DNA of 64,000 nucleotides from Blepharisma stoltei (GCA_914767885.1 CAJZBQ010000014.1:930001-994000); one strand, 5' to 3'. Shown: positions 26,101 to 37,195, counted from the first letter of the stretch. Numbers and translations: made by a program. The notes: generated by a model not told the origin, from the letters alone.

Positions 26101-28656
26101 AGATTTTCCTGTGCCTGTAAAGCCAATTAACAGAATGATATCTTTTTTTTCTAAATTTTCAGAGCATCGAACTGATTTATTAATTAGCCTGATAACTTCC
26201 CTAATATTAATAGGTCGAATGTGCTCTTTCAGAATTTTTTGAATATCTTGTATCGATTTATCCCATTTTTCATTTTTGAGATGTTTTTTCAAGTGAGAAA
26301 TAAGTTTTGATGGTAAAATTCCTTTAGGACCTTTATGTACGTAATCAATAAAGTAGTTAAACTCGATATTCGGATCTATATTCGCAAACTTTGCATGAAT
26401 ATCTAATGACGGGTCAAAATCATAGCATTCATAGTAAGCAAAGCACAAAATATTGGTAAGAAATTTTTCTATGCAAAAGGGCATCGTTGAAATATCATCA
26501 ATCATTGCTTCAATAATCTCTATTTTTTTATTCTTGTCACCTTCTTTAGCATCTATAGCTATCATAGATTTTGAGCTAAGCTTTTTGTAAATGGAGAGCA
26601 GTTTTTCCAAATCAGCAAGATTATTTTCTTCAATTTTTGCATTATCTAATTTTTTCTTTCTGAGATAAAAAGAGATATTTTCTTTTGTTTCAATTATTTT
26701 TTCTTCAATTTGTTGAGGATTTCCAATCTCGTACTTAATTAATCCTTGCTTAAGCTCTTCATCTACATTTTGATTAATTTCTTCATGCAATTTTAGCAAT
26801 CTCTCAAGATCTTGTAATTTCTTTTTTTCTTCTTCCTCAAGGTCATATTTTTTCTTTCTATTATAAAAAGCAATATCTTCTTTTACCTCTTCTATTTTTT
26901 CTGCGACACTATCTATATCTTCGATTTCATACAATCTTAGCATCTTATTAATTTCCTCCTCGATTTTATTTTCTTCAGTTACAATTTGTTGATTTTCGCA
27001 TTTTTCATGTTTATTTTCTTCACTTAGGCTTTCATGGTCTTCGAATTTTTCAATTTCTTCACTTGCAATCTGTTGATTTTCGCATTTTTCATTATTTTCA
27101 TTTATACTTTCCTGAGATTCGCATTTTTCATTATTTTCATTTATGCTTTCCTGATTTTCTCGTTTTTCATATTCTTTACTTACACTTTGTTGATTTTCGC
27201 ACCCTTCATCTTTATTTTCTTCACTTATTCTGTGCTGATTTTCGCATTTTTCATTTTCTTCACTTAAAATTTGCTGACTTTCGCATTTTTTGTTTTTATT
27301 CTCTTCACTTTTTCTTTCCTGATTTTCGCATTTTTCATCTAAAATTAACTGATTTTTGGATTTCTCGCTTTTATTTTCTTCACTTGTGCTTTCTTGACTC
27401 TCGCATTTTTTATTTTCTTCACTAATAGTGTGCTGATTTTCGCATTTCTCACTTTCTTCACTTATGTTTTTATTTTCTTCACTTATAGTGTGCTGATTCT
27501 CGCATTTCTCATTTTTTTCATTTATGCTTTCCTGGTTTTCGCATTTTTCATTTTTATTTTCTTCACTTTCGCCTTGCTCTTTTGTATGCTTTTCTCTTAT
27601 GCTTGGCTGATTTTCGCATTTTTCATTTTCACTTAAAACTTCGCTTTCACTCAAGAATTTGTGAAGGGTTTTGATGTTTTCTTCATTGATAAATTCGATT
27701 TCTCCACTTAAAATTTCCTCAGAATCGAAAATTATCATTGATTTTAAAACAATTCTTTTGTAAATAGAATTCAAATTTTCCAAATCAGCAAGTATATTTT
27801 CTTCATTTTTTGCTTCTTCTAGTCTTTTTCTTTTAAGACAAAATGAAATATTTTCTTTTGTGTCATATATCATTTCTTCCAATTTTTCAGGGTTTTCAAT
27901 ATGATATTTACTTAGCCCTTGCTTCAGCTCACATTCTAAATTTTCTTCCTCAAAAGTGCTTGCATTATGCCTATTCTCTTCATTCTCCTCTTTTGCTGTT
28001 TTTATTTCTTTATGTAATTGCTGTAATCTTTCAAGTCCTCTTAGCCTATTATTTGCTGCTTCTTCATCTTCAATTAATTTTTTTCTATGATAAAAAGCAA
28101 TGTCATCCTTCACATCTTCAATTTTTTCAGTTAATTTATTTACGTCATCAATTTCATAAAGGCTCAATAACTCATTCATTTCCTGCTCATTTTTATTTTC
28201 TGCATTATTTTTTTTCAGATTGTATTTTTTGTCGTTGGCTTCACTTTCATCAAGAGAATCTTGGATAATTTCAAATGAATTTTCAATGTTTTCTTCTTTT
28301 ATAATTTCTATTTCTACACATAAAATTTCGTCATTATTACTTAGGATATTCAACCATGCTTTCAGAGGGAGATTTTGGCTAAGATCAATTAAAGTTGATC
28401 CAAATAGCTTTTTTTCATTGAGGACTTGCATATAAAAACTAAACGTCAGCGAATCAAAAAGATCAGCATCCAATTGAGCAGGATTGAGGACTGAGATTTG
28501 AGCCAAATCAAAAGGGGGAGATTGAAAGATGAGTTGGGACGTATGAGAATTTGACAAAGTATAAAAGAGTTCTGAAATTGCACTCGGATCTGCTATTCAC
28601 TTGAATACAATTTTGTTAACCTTAAAGACAAGAAAAGAATTATTTCTACTAACCAT
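17101..28656 (-). CDS. Copy C: GTPase-SecA-VWA giant gene, longest N-terminus
   Basis: Start ATG at 28656 (MVSRNNSF), stop TAA at 17101-17103. Same architecture as copies B and D: coiled coil, GTPase (GFTGTGKSTTT near 26125; DTPGLMDT near 25890), stalk, SecA-like motor (LTGEGKSIT near 20600; LLIDEVDVFF near 20290; GRGIDF near 18870; GRSARQGQ near 18760) and VWA domain (DATGSM near 18420; ILIGDRPPN near 18095). The N-terminus is chimeric: a copy B-type segment is followed by a second, copy D-type segment, so the coiled-coil module occurs twice. The second part carries about 15 degenerate repeats around KCENQ. A MITE (19249-19800) and an AT-rich insertion (17316-17958) interrupt the C-terminal half. 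Removing the MITE restores the frame; at the second site one extra T leaves a frame error against copy D. Confidence 0.82.
17316..17958. mobile_element. 643-bp AT-rich insertion with 13-bp target duplication in copy C
   Basis: Flanked by direct repeats GCATTTATTGGAA (17303-17315 and 17959-17971). Copy D has the uninterrupted coding sequence. No terminal inverted repeats and no long open frame; the long target duplication suggests retroposition. It does not share the TAAAATGG head of the GC-rich family. Confidence 0.75.
19249..19800. mobile_element. 552-bp MITE in copy C, TAA target duplication
   Basis: Begins CTCCTTTTAG and ends CAATAGGGAG, with TAA at 19246-19248 and 19801-19803. Removal joins GTLETL to GNYEKS in frame, as in copy D. 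About 300 bp near 19420-19720 are less AT-rich than the rest and may be a nested insertion whose borders I could not define. Confidence 0.85.
26960..27650 (-). repeat. KCENQ coding repeat array in copy C
   Basis: Within the copy C frame, about 15 degenerate units of roughly 10-18 residues carry KCENQ or a variant (KCESQ, KSKNQ, GCENQ) next to SEENK. Copy D has a single KCENQ unit at the same position and copy B has none. The array is charged and low-complexity, so an extended or coiled-coil linker is likely. It appears to have expanded by tandem duplication in this copy only. Confidence 0.85.
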
Positions 28657-29404
28657 TTATTGCCAGATAAAATTTTCGCGAATATCAGAATAAAAATGTT
28701 GAATATTTATTTGATAAATAATTGGCACTTTTATTAAACTATACGATGAAGATTTAGCATAGAAGCTGATATCAATAAGATTTAAATATTTATTCACTTT
28801 GAATTTCATAAATAATTATAAATTAAATGATATTAGGCAATTTACAGTGGAAGATAAATTTCTTAAAAAATAATTTGTGTTTAAAATTATAGCTTTCAAT
28901 TTAAATTATAGCTATCTAAAAAGAAAAGAAATCGTTTTATAGCGAAGCCAGCAATAAAAAAAATAAATTATTTTTTGATAAAATATAAATTTAATTTTTG
29001 TAGAATTTAAATGTTTATGATAATATTGATAAACATTTTACGATATTAATAGTAAAATTATTTTTCTGAATTTATCAAACTATTGTAAATTTGAGGAATA
29101 TAAATCCCGATACAGATTTTTTTGAAAGACTCTCCTCTCTGACAAATAAAAATTAATTTTAAATAAACTTTATTTTATAAACCTTTTAATACAATTGCCC
29201 AGAATCCTCAAAGTTGAAGAATTTTAATCATCAAAACGATCCTATATAATTAATAGAGCAAAAATCATTTGTTAGCCAAAGCTAAGGAATTTGACTCGAA
29301 ACTTTCACGGATTCTTGAGTTTTTAGATTTTAATTAAGACACAATTATTGAATTTTTTGCCAAAACAGCTAGATTGGGGCTTAAAAGAGGAGAGAAAGCT
29401 AAGA
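28657..29404. promoter_or_regulatory. Conserved 5' flank of copy C
   Basis: Nearly the same sequence as 15670-16437 upstream of copy B, and related to 50440-51218. It separates the copy C ATG from the divergent MTEEASSIEI frame. A promoter role is inferred from conservation and divergent placement only. Confidence 0.4.
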
Positions 29405-29470
29405 ATGACTGAAGAAGCATCATCAATTGAAATTTCCAAACTTTTCTTAAAAGCTAAAGCTGTTTCATAA
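29405..29470 (+). pseudogene. Divergent MTEE-SSI mini-frame beside copy C
   Basis: Begins MTEEASSIEISKLFLKAKA, then breaks by a frame change against the related frame at 50439 (minus), which continues about 23 residues further. The same start is found at 16438. Function unknown; probably the remnant N-terminus of a neighbouring gene family. Confidence 0.35.
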
Positions 29471-30960
29471 TATTTCTAAAATATTTTAGACTTATTATGG
29501 AAGGAATTAAATAGTGCCTCTTTGAGACGCAAAATAATCATTAAATGCATGAGTGAGAGATAATATTTTTCTTAAATAAATTCTAATTGAAATAAATTTA
29601 AAAAATAATATTTACCAAATTTTATATTAAAATTCAATAACGGGCATAAAACCCTGAAAATAAATGAATCGCACCTTTAATGCCGATAAACAAGATTTTA
29701 AATCCTACTCAAACTTTTTACAAGACCCTCTCCTTTAAATCCATCCATCAAAGTCATATTTTTTATTTAGCAGAACTTTTTAAAGCGACCAGAAAGTGAA
29801 GAGGAAAAACAAGATAATTTCTACCCAGAACCCCCAGAAGTTGATGACCTTTATCATCAAGACAGTCTCTTATGATAAAACGAGTAAAATTCATTGCCGG
29901 AGGCTTGATTATTTGCATGGAGTTAACGGTTGAGAGATCTGAACTTGGCATAGGCAAAGGAGCTTTTGCTTGAAACTGCTGAGATGGGGTGCACGGAATC
30001 TATATACAGCATTGGAGTTTTTTATGTAGAAGGACTCTATGGGTATAGAGATAATGATGTAGGAATTGACTAATTGCAAAAAGCAGTTGGATTGGGACAT
30101 AAAAAAGCAAAGAAAAAGCTGGTGAATTATCCCCAATAGAAACATTTAAGCTTTGCTTTGATAACTAATATTCGTTTTAATAAGATTTAAGACAAAATTA
30201 AGAAATTTTTGCCTTTATTTGTATTTCTCTATTTAAAAATGATTAAATTGCATACATAGCCGGGTTATCAGGAAAAACTTTTGAAAGTATTTTATCTAGA
30301 TTTAATGATTTTAGTTAAATATTGGCCTTAAAGATCTAATATAAAGACTTGCTAAAATCTAAAATCTAAATTCTAAAAGCTAAATTATAAGTTAAATAAA
30401 GAAAGAAATCGCATTATATCTTAACCAATATATTTTTTTGACTCTAAATTTTTTAATAAAGATTGAAAAGTACATATAATAGCAATAATTAGAAAGCTCT
30501 AAACGAATAGTAATTCAAAATTTAGATTTCTCTAATATATATTTAGGTAGATCTCTAGCTCATAATACAATAATAAATGCATGTGACGAAATTTTAGAGT
30601 AAAAAACACCTGTCGTTTTTGGTTCAATATTTCCATCACAGATATCTATAATCATTTAATATCAGTTGCTGATTGCAAATTTTATCAATTGAGCTGCATT
30701 TACTATAAAAATCTAAATCTTGAATTCATAACCATGCAGGGCTTTCTAATGCATTTTTCATTTTTATTAGGCTTTTTTCATGCGATTTTTGGATAAAAAA
30801 CATTAATGGTCGAAAAAAATATTGGTTAGGATGCAATGCAATTTCTTTCTTCATTTAATTTATATTTTAAGGTTTATAAATTGTAGCAAGTCGTTATATA
30901 TTAGATACTAAAGGATAATCTCTAGCTAAAATAATTATACCCGATCAAATACTTTCAAAA
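29471..30960. other. Gene-poor duplicated spacer
   Basis: I see no intact gene. The stretch 29640-29770 resembles, in opposite orientation, the VWA-fragment region near 49500-49650. 29930-30170 resembles the copy B and C upstream flanks. 30893-30970 is repeated in direct orientation at 32287-32365. The frames here are short and look like shadows or relics. Confidence 0.4.
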
Positions 30961-30970
30961 AGCTGTTTTT

Positions 30971-31564
30971 TCATGCAAAAAAACACAAGTATTTTGTTTT
31001 CAGAATATTTTTTTGAAAACACCATTGGGTTTTTTTTTTTTGGAAAACAAACCTCCGCCATTTTTGACGGCAAAAATGGAGCAGAAAAACCACTTGGTTG
31101 TTTTTTACAGCAAAACCATACATAGCTGTAGCTTCTTCAACATAAGAAAAGTATTTCTCTTCATTTTCGTTATAAATTTGCACTAATTCTTGATTTGTGG
31201 CTAATTCCCATTTTGGTTTCTTCAAAAGCTCGATTATTCATATAAGTCCATCTTCTATATCTTGTTTATATCTACTGGGCATTTCGATCTGAATAATTCC
31301 GTCATCGCTTATGTTCGGGTGTAAAATTTTTGTAAGAAACTGGAACTTATAATTATAAAAGGTGTCTAAAAGGGAAATCGAGATATAAAATATTCCACCT
31401 TCATATGGAGTTTCAGAGGGTCCTGCAATACCTGCAAGAAAAATCTGTAGCCATTTGCAGTTGTCTTTAGGAGCTCTTTTAAAGGCAAATATATTTGGCC
31501 GATGGTTTTCTGCTATTTTTCTAATTGACCGAAAGACTTGACCTTTATTGTCATATTTATTCAT
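30971..31564 (-). CDS. Ubiquitin-conjugating (UBC/E2)-like protein without the catalytic cysteine
   Basis: Start ATG at 31564 (MNKYDNKGQV); one TGA at 31238 read as Trp. The UBC core is clear: GPSETPYEGGIFYISI, FLTKILHPNI, then DDGIIQIEM, followed by the usual C-terminal helices (KPKWELATNQELVQIY and YFSYVEEATAMYG). In active E2 enzymes a cysteine follows soon after HPN (G-x-I-C-L); here that position is Gln, so it cannot form a ubiquitin thioester at the usual place. A UEV-like, non-catalytic role is possible. Homology ends near 31100; the last 40 or so residues run into a hairpin (31040-31115) and are probably not part of the ancestral protein. It is also possible that this is a decayed duplicate. 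Confidence 0.65.
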
Positions 31565-31685
31565 AAATAATATAGGCTCTATATTATGGTTAACTCTAGA
31601 TTAAGTTTTCGTTTAAAAGCAGCTCTCCTAGCAAATCTGTATTTTTTTAAATTTATTTTCAAATTAAATAGAAGCAGCTTGCTTA

Positions 31686-31974
31686 ATATATAAATTTTAT
31701 AAAAAATATTTTTTTTCGAAATTTAAAAAAATCCTAATTCACAAAAATTGGAAAGCAAATATTAATTTAATTTATAAAATTTATGTTTTAAAAAGCAAAT
31801 TAAAAAGAATTAGCTCTAGATTTCATTATACTAATTATCATTTATATATCAAAATTTTTTCCATAAAAAATTTTTGTATTAAAAAATTTTTGTTCACTCA
31901 CGGAGGGTGGGGTTTTTTGGGCAAAAAATAGCGATTTTTCTAATGGTTTTGTTCACTCACGGAGGGGGGGGGAG
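31686..31974. mobile_element. MITE, left end truncated
   Basis: Right end CTCACGGAGGGGGGGGGAG, with TTA at 31683-31685 and 31975-31977. The left CTCCCC end is missing. A related sequence near 36410-36450 has the same flanks (AGAAGCAGCTTGCTT and ATTTTTTGGTAAC-like) without the insertion. Confidence 0.75.
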
Positions 31975-32139
31975 TTAATATTTTTTTGGTAACACGAGTT
32001 TAATAGACAAAAAAACCAAAGTGAGTATAATGTTGTAAAACAAGCTAAAGCTCAGCATGAAAGATCAATGGAATATCTGAAATATATTGAATGCAATGAT
32101 AAAAGAAACGCTCAAAATTTTTTAATTGAAGCTTCCTTA

Positions 32140-32230
32140 CTCCCCTCCGTGAGCGAACAAAGGATATTTTTAATATAAAATTGTTTATCAAAAAATTTTG
32201 ATATATAAGTGATTAATTAATTAAAAATCA
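32140..32230. mobile_element. Truncated MITE end
   Basis: Starts CTCCCCTCCGTGAGCGAAC after TTA (32137-32139) and shows the family's internal TTGATATATAAGTGAT, then stops. No right end was found. Confidence 0.6.
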
Positions 32231-32286
32231 TTTGCCATCACAGCACGGGCTGAGGATTTGCACCTTTGGATTTCAGTAAGTCTTTA

Positions 32287-32365
32287 CATATTAGATCTTT
32301 AAGGCTAAATCTCAGCTAAAATAATTAGATCCCGATAAAATATTTTTCAAACAGTTTTTTTTTTT
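32287..32365 (+). repeat. Direct repeat of 30893-30970
   Basis: Both copies read TATTAGAT, then CAGCTAAAATAATTA or CTAGCTAAAATAATTA, then CCCGAT and a TTTTCAAA run. They lie about 1.4 kb apart, flanking the UBC-like gene. Confidence 0.5.
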
Positions 32366-33315
32366 CCTGTAAAAATCGAGAAAAAAAGGTAGTTTTTTTC
32401 ATGTATTTTCATATAATGAAAAAACCTATTTTTTCTTATAGCCCGCTTTAGAGTTAGGGTTATGGCACGCAAATAAAGCCATTAGAAATTATACAATTTC
32501 TCAAGTGGTTTTACATGGCGATTTTACTGATGAAAATAGGCAGCAAAGAGGCAGAGAGTCCAATCAAAACCCCTCTAAATTTAGCAAATAATGGATGCTG
32601 GTAAAGAATTAGAAAAATCGTATAAAAACAATTTCCTGTGCATGCGAAGCAGCAAGAGCTAAAATTAGAAGGATTGCAAATATGACTAGAGGTCAGGCCA
32701 GAGCAGAGTTTCTGATTTTAATTCAGTTGATATGCTGGCAGAGTTCATTTGCACCGACATTTTGAAGAAAATCGCAGAGGAGCCAGGCCTAAGTCTTTAT
32801 AGAGAACTTATCCATCTCCACAATAAGGATTTTTATTTATCTTAAAGATTTTTAAATTCTATTTATGTTCTGAAATTTGTAAGACTAAATACAGATTTAT
32901 CTTAACAGCTAATTATCCTAGCTCTGGCTTGATTAGCTTATTAAAGAAGGGGGCCATGGTTTAATGTCTTATAGAAGACTAGCCTTAAGATAAGGCTTTA
33001 TATGATATGTGTTGAATTAAATGATAAAGATCCAATTAATACAGTATTGGCTTATTATTTCCGTTTATTTATTAATCGTTTATTATTCATAGATTTAAAT
33101 CTTATAAATTTTAAAATTATAATACCTTTGTTGCGCATTTGTCCTTAAAAAGAAAAAGAATTAAAAATAGACGAAAATTTTTTTCTGCTGTTCTTTTGAC
33201 TTTTCCAGCTTTTCCCATCAAACCATCAATTTAAGCACAAAACAATACTGTAGTTATCATAAGATTTTTTATAAATTATTATCTAGATGAATTTAAGATA
33301 TTTATAATTTTTAAT

Positions 33316-36186
33316 ATGAGCACCATTGATATTAGCACATCTTCTTCCAGCATAGAATTGCAGGAAAATGAAAATATCATTGATAAAAGCAAAGCCACGC
33401 ATACAAATAGTTCTGATACAGATGAAAAGCACTCAAAAAATAGTTCAGAGCTAGAGCAAAGCAGTGAGCTTTGTACCAAAACAGAAATCCATCAAAATGA
33501 AGTCAATTCTTCTTTAAATCGACCAAAATTGAGCATAAACAACTCTAATGATTCTTGCTTACTCGAATTAAAAGAAATAGATCCAAATATTTCCGTAGAA
33601 AATAAAAGTGAAAAAAAGCATCGAAAGCATAAAACAGATTCAAAAGAAGACATTTTTAAAAGGGTTACTGATGAACACTGTTTACTTGATACTGATCTTA
33701 ACGAGCAATCCCTATACAATTGTGCTAATCTTTGTATTTTTCCTGATTTATTAAAAACTGAGACTGGCTCTTTCAATTTAAGTCAGAGCACTCTGGCTTT
33801 TTCCAAGCTGTCAAGATATATTATAGAACAAGCCTATATGGATATCCTTATAAAGTTTCATATAGATAAAGTGAAAGAAATTATTTTAAGCAATTTATCA
33901 GACTCAATATCAATAAAATCATATACCATAGCATCCAGCCAAATTGTAAATGGAAAAGTCAAAATATCAACTCATAACGAATGGTGGACTTATTTCAAGT
34001 CATTTTATGATTTTTTTGAGGTTTTGGTATTAAAACTGGAAGAAGTTTCGCAAAATTCAGAAACTTATAGCTCCTTGGATCAGTCCAATTTAGGAGCAGC
34101 AGAGCTTATCAATTCGCAGCTTCCAAATAAGACAAGCCAGGATTTACTTAACGTAGTGATCGATACCAACATAATCAAAGCTTTAGTGCAAAAATTGTGT
34201 AGCGATATTGAAAAAGAGAGAAGGATTGCTTTAATATTTATTAAATTTTTATATAGAAAAATGCCCAGCATCCAAACAATCATTTTAAAGCAGATTGAGT
34301 ATATTTTGTTGAAAATTATACATGAAGATCCAGAGTTAAATGGAACTCACTCCCCGTTAATTTTAAAAAATAAATAAATAAAAAATATAAATACTTTGAA
34401 TTTTAATTTATTTTTATGGGGATTACATAAAAAGTTTATCGATTTAGTGAGAAAACTGATTAATACATTCTGCTATCACTTTGTCATAAAACTTAATTTT
34501 ATAAAAATTAGTATTTTCATCTAAAATTTTCTTACTCCCCCCCGTAAGTGAACAAAACCTATTGGAAAATCGCTATTTTTCGCCAAAAACCCACCCTCCG
34601 TGAATGAACAAAAAATTTTAATAGAAAAAAATTTTTTATGAAAAAAAAAATTGATATATAAGTGATAATTAGTATAATGAAATCTCGAGCTAATTCTGTT
34701 TAATTTTAAACAAATTGCATTTTAAAACATAAAATTTATAAATTAAATTAATATTTGCTTTTCAATTTTTGCAAATTAGGATTTTTTTTAAAATTTCGAA
34801 AAAAAAATTTGTTAATAAAATTTATATAAATTTTTTAAAAAAAACGTGAGTGAACAAAATTTTTTGGTTCACTCACGGAGGGGGGAGAGAGTTATTGAAA
34901 AAATAATTTCAATTTAAAATTTATTAACCAAAAAAATGGAAAATATTTTGTTTCAAACAAAGGGGGAGTCAGGAGATTCTTAAATTTATGTATAAGCAGA
35001 TTTCTAGTTCTGAATACTTTAAAACTTTTGCTTACAGTGTGCTGCTCCCTTTACATAAAGTCCAAACAGTCATTTTATTCCATAAATTCTTAATGAAATG
35101 TTGTAGAAAATATCAAAGAATTCATAAGATTAAGATTTTGCACAGCCAGAAGCGGACCTCACGATCCTGACTCCGGAAAGGTGTCCTTCACTGGGTGCGT
35201 AAACATCAGAGTGCAAATTGTTAAAGGCCCAACCAAAATTCAACCCTCTTGAATTTTCTGGAGAAACTCACCTAGCCTACCCTAGATTATAGATACCCAC
35301 AGTAAGGTATCCCAATAGTCTTAATAGACGAAGACGATGCTAGAGGCAATACCTGTCTAGCCCTTCTCACAAGGACAGGAAAACCTTTGGGGTAGAAAAA
35401 CCCTTTCCTTTCGGCAAGAATTCCCAAAACCTGAAGACCTACTTCAAAAAGGGAGAGATCCTCTAATTTTCAGCTTCATCAATATGAATCCGATCTCCTC
35501 CATAGTAAGTATACCTCGGAAACCCAATTTCCTTTAACGTCCCCATTTTATTCTAAAGAATTCATAATGAATTTGCAAATTCATGAGTTGAAGCAATAGT
35601 TAGATACTGACCATATGGAAACTCAAGCAAAGAATTGCTATTTCTCAACGAATTAGATGAAGCCTTAAAATTGGGAAAAGAAATAATTTCTATAAACATT
35701 TGAGAATTAGCTATTCAAAAGTTATCGAATGAAATACCAAATATTCATAAAAAGGTTTCCAGCCTTGCAGTCTCCATATTAAGTAGTGATCTGTTAAGAT
35801 CAATTGTTCGTAGAAACAGCCCACTTATCGTACTTAAATCAATTCGAAAAGCTGAAAATTTAAAAGGGAGTCGTATTTGAGATATGCCAATAAGCTTTTT
35901 AAGGTGCAAAGCGGTTGAGAGCTTTGCTCAAGAATACTTAAAGGTATATTTTAAAGATATTAAAAGTTATGTATTAGTAAGTTCATTAGCTCGGATGCAT
36001 GATGTGCCGTCAAGAGAAAAACCTGAAGCGATATGAGATGTTTTACTAAATGAAGCCAAAAAAATCAACCCCAACTTCAAAAATCCCAAAATACCTTATC
36101 AAAGCAAGCATGTGTCTGGTTTAGCAAATATGAATGATGCTATCCTTAGCTCCGGGAATCTCATTCCAGCAATATTTCTTTATTAA
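33316..36186 (+). CDS. PP2A B56-type regulatory subunit-like protein (copy F), with two insertions
   Basis: Start ATG at 33316 (MSTIDISTSS), stop TAA at 36184-36186. About 100 charged, Ser-rich N-terminal residues precede a helical region resembling B56/B' subunits of protein phosphatase 2A: WWTYFKSFYDFFEVL, IEKERRIALIFIKFLYRK, SIQTIILKQI, VLLPLHKVQTVILFHK and YWPYGNSSKELLFLNELDE correspond in order to conserved B56 helices. A PP2A-targeting scaffold role is inferred from the family; the sequence is divergent. The gene is interrupted by a nested MITE pair (34350-34968) and a SINE-like element (35128-35554). Removing both with one target copy each leaves 1,809 nt, exactly 603 codons, giving 602 residues with TGA as Trp. 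Pseudogene G supplies both empty sites. Confidence 0.75.
34350..34968. mobile_element. Outer MITE in copy F, TCA target duplication
   Basis: Starts CTCCCCGTTAATTTT and ends CAAAGGGGGAG, with TCA at 34347-34349 and 34969-34971. Contains a second MITE. Removal restores the frame LNGT to QEILKF; pseudogene G has LNGTKDILKF uninterrupted. Confidence 0.85.
34535..34891. mobile_element. MITE nested inside the outer MITE
   Basis: Starts CTCCCCCCCGTAAGTGAAC and ends ACGGAGGGGGGAGAGAG; TTA at 34532-34534 and 34892-34894. It shares the internal TTGATATATAAGTGATAA sequence of the family. The nesting shows at least two rounds of insertion. Confidence 0.82.
35128..35554 (-). mobile_element. SINE-like insertion in copy F
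   Basis: A 427-bp, relatively GC-rich block flanked by 13-bp direct repeats AAAGAATTCATAA (35115-35127 and 35555-35567). Read on the minus strand it starts AATAAAATGGGGACG and ends with AATCTTAATC. Removal joins KYQRIH to NEFANSW in frame. No open frame of its own. Confidence 0.85.
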
Positions 36187-36856
36187 ATAATAAAAAAGAT
36201 ATAAAAATATTGCCGTTGAGCCTTTTTGAGCACCAGTAGACAAGGGTGCTGGTGAAATCAGTTTGCTATTTCCCAGCTGAAAAGAAAACTAGTAAAGCAA
36301 GTCTACTGGTGGATAAAAAGTCCCAACGAAATATACATTATAGGGCTCTGTATATTGGCTTGATCTTTTAATACGCTCGCCCCTAAAAATGCTATATTTT
36401 TATTTTCAAACTAAATAGAAGCAGCTTGCTTGATATTTTGGTAACAAGAAAAAGTTATGATAATTTATTCAATTTAATAATCCCTTTAAGCTCCAAAAAA
36501 TGCTGTTATGGGATTAAAATCGAGTCCCCAAAATAAAGATAAGAAAGTTTTCATCAGCTGCTTAATGAAACACATTTTTTCTTGATCGGTCTCAATTTTA
36601 CGATGCAATTTTTATTTATTTCTAGTAATATTCTAGGCTGTTAATAGCAATTTCGCTATTTTAAGCCTCAGCTTCATATGAGTTAAAATTATATCTCAAT
36701 TAAGATTGTTAAGAATATTTTGATTAACTTTTTATGGCTTTTATTGCTATTTACATTCATAAAAGACAAATGAAACTCTGATCTCTGTTCATATGGGAGA
36801 AAATAATTTTCTAAATCCTAGAGAGGAATAATGCTATTTATTGCTTTAGGATGTTT
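36187..36856. other. Spacer after copy F with giant-gene relic and hairpin
   Basis: No gene. An inverted pair CACCAGTAGAC (36228) and GTCTACTGGTG (36302) can form an 11-bp stem. 36410-36450 resembles the start of the fragment at 31655, without its MITE. Confidence 0.4.
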
Positions 36857-37195
36857 TTAATTCTCAAATATATACCTAATATAATCTAGCAAGTTTCTTA
36901 GCACTTTAATCGTCTTCTGGGCTTCACAGGTTTCATAAAACTCAATATCATAAGCAGGATCGCATTTTAATTCCTTAGATAGGCCAATAAATGACTCCAT
37001 TCAATTGCTTATCAGCAAGCAACTCAATTTAGATTGCAAATTTTATTTCTTCTCTCCTAGAAAGAAAATGATTTTACTTAAAGCTATAAATTTAATGATC
37101 CTTCTGCCACTTAGGGTTATAACAACAGTTTTATTTTTATTATAATTTAAGAAATCATCCTCATTGAAGCGATCCAAAAAATTTGTATTTTGTAA
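36857..37195 (-). pseudogene. Unrecognised minus-strand coding remnant
   Basis: One frame reads as protein-like sequence on both sides of a single TAA near 37043: upstream WLLQNTNFLDRF and VVITLSGRRIIKF, downstream WMESFIGLSKELKCD and FYETCEAQKTIKVL, ending at a TAA at 36857. No start codon is apparent. I do not recognise the family. The composition (balanced charged and hydrophobic residues, one TGA as Trp) is unlike the surrounding AT-rich spacer, so a broken gene is more likely than chance. Confidence 0.35.

Larger units (their letters stand above)
31655..32845 (+). pseudogene. C-terminal fragment of a giant-gene relative (end of motor and VWA)
   Basis: Pieces of the linker between motor and VWA are readable: FNRQKNQSEYNVVKQ near 31998 and AQHERSMEYLKYIE near 32053. 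After a truncated MITE the end of the VWA domain reappears near 32450 (LWHANKAIRNYTISQVVL), and the C-terminal tail (SDFNSVDMLAEFICT, then a YLS stop at 32843-32845) follows. Frameshifts and stops separate the pieces. No motor motifs precede it. It belongs to a more divergent subfamily, matching the minus-strand fragment at 49318-49620 better than copies A-D. Confidence 0.65.

Noticed and set aside
26960-27650. CRISPR array or satellite DNA at the repeat tract
   Set aside because: Repeats are degenerate, have no spacers, and keep an open frame with copy C; they are coding repeats.
25448-28435. Plus-strand hydrophobic frames opposite copy C
   Set aside because: They are antisense shadows of Lys/Glu-rich coding sequence and recur opposite every copy.
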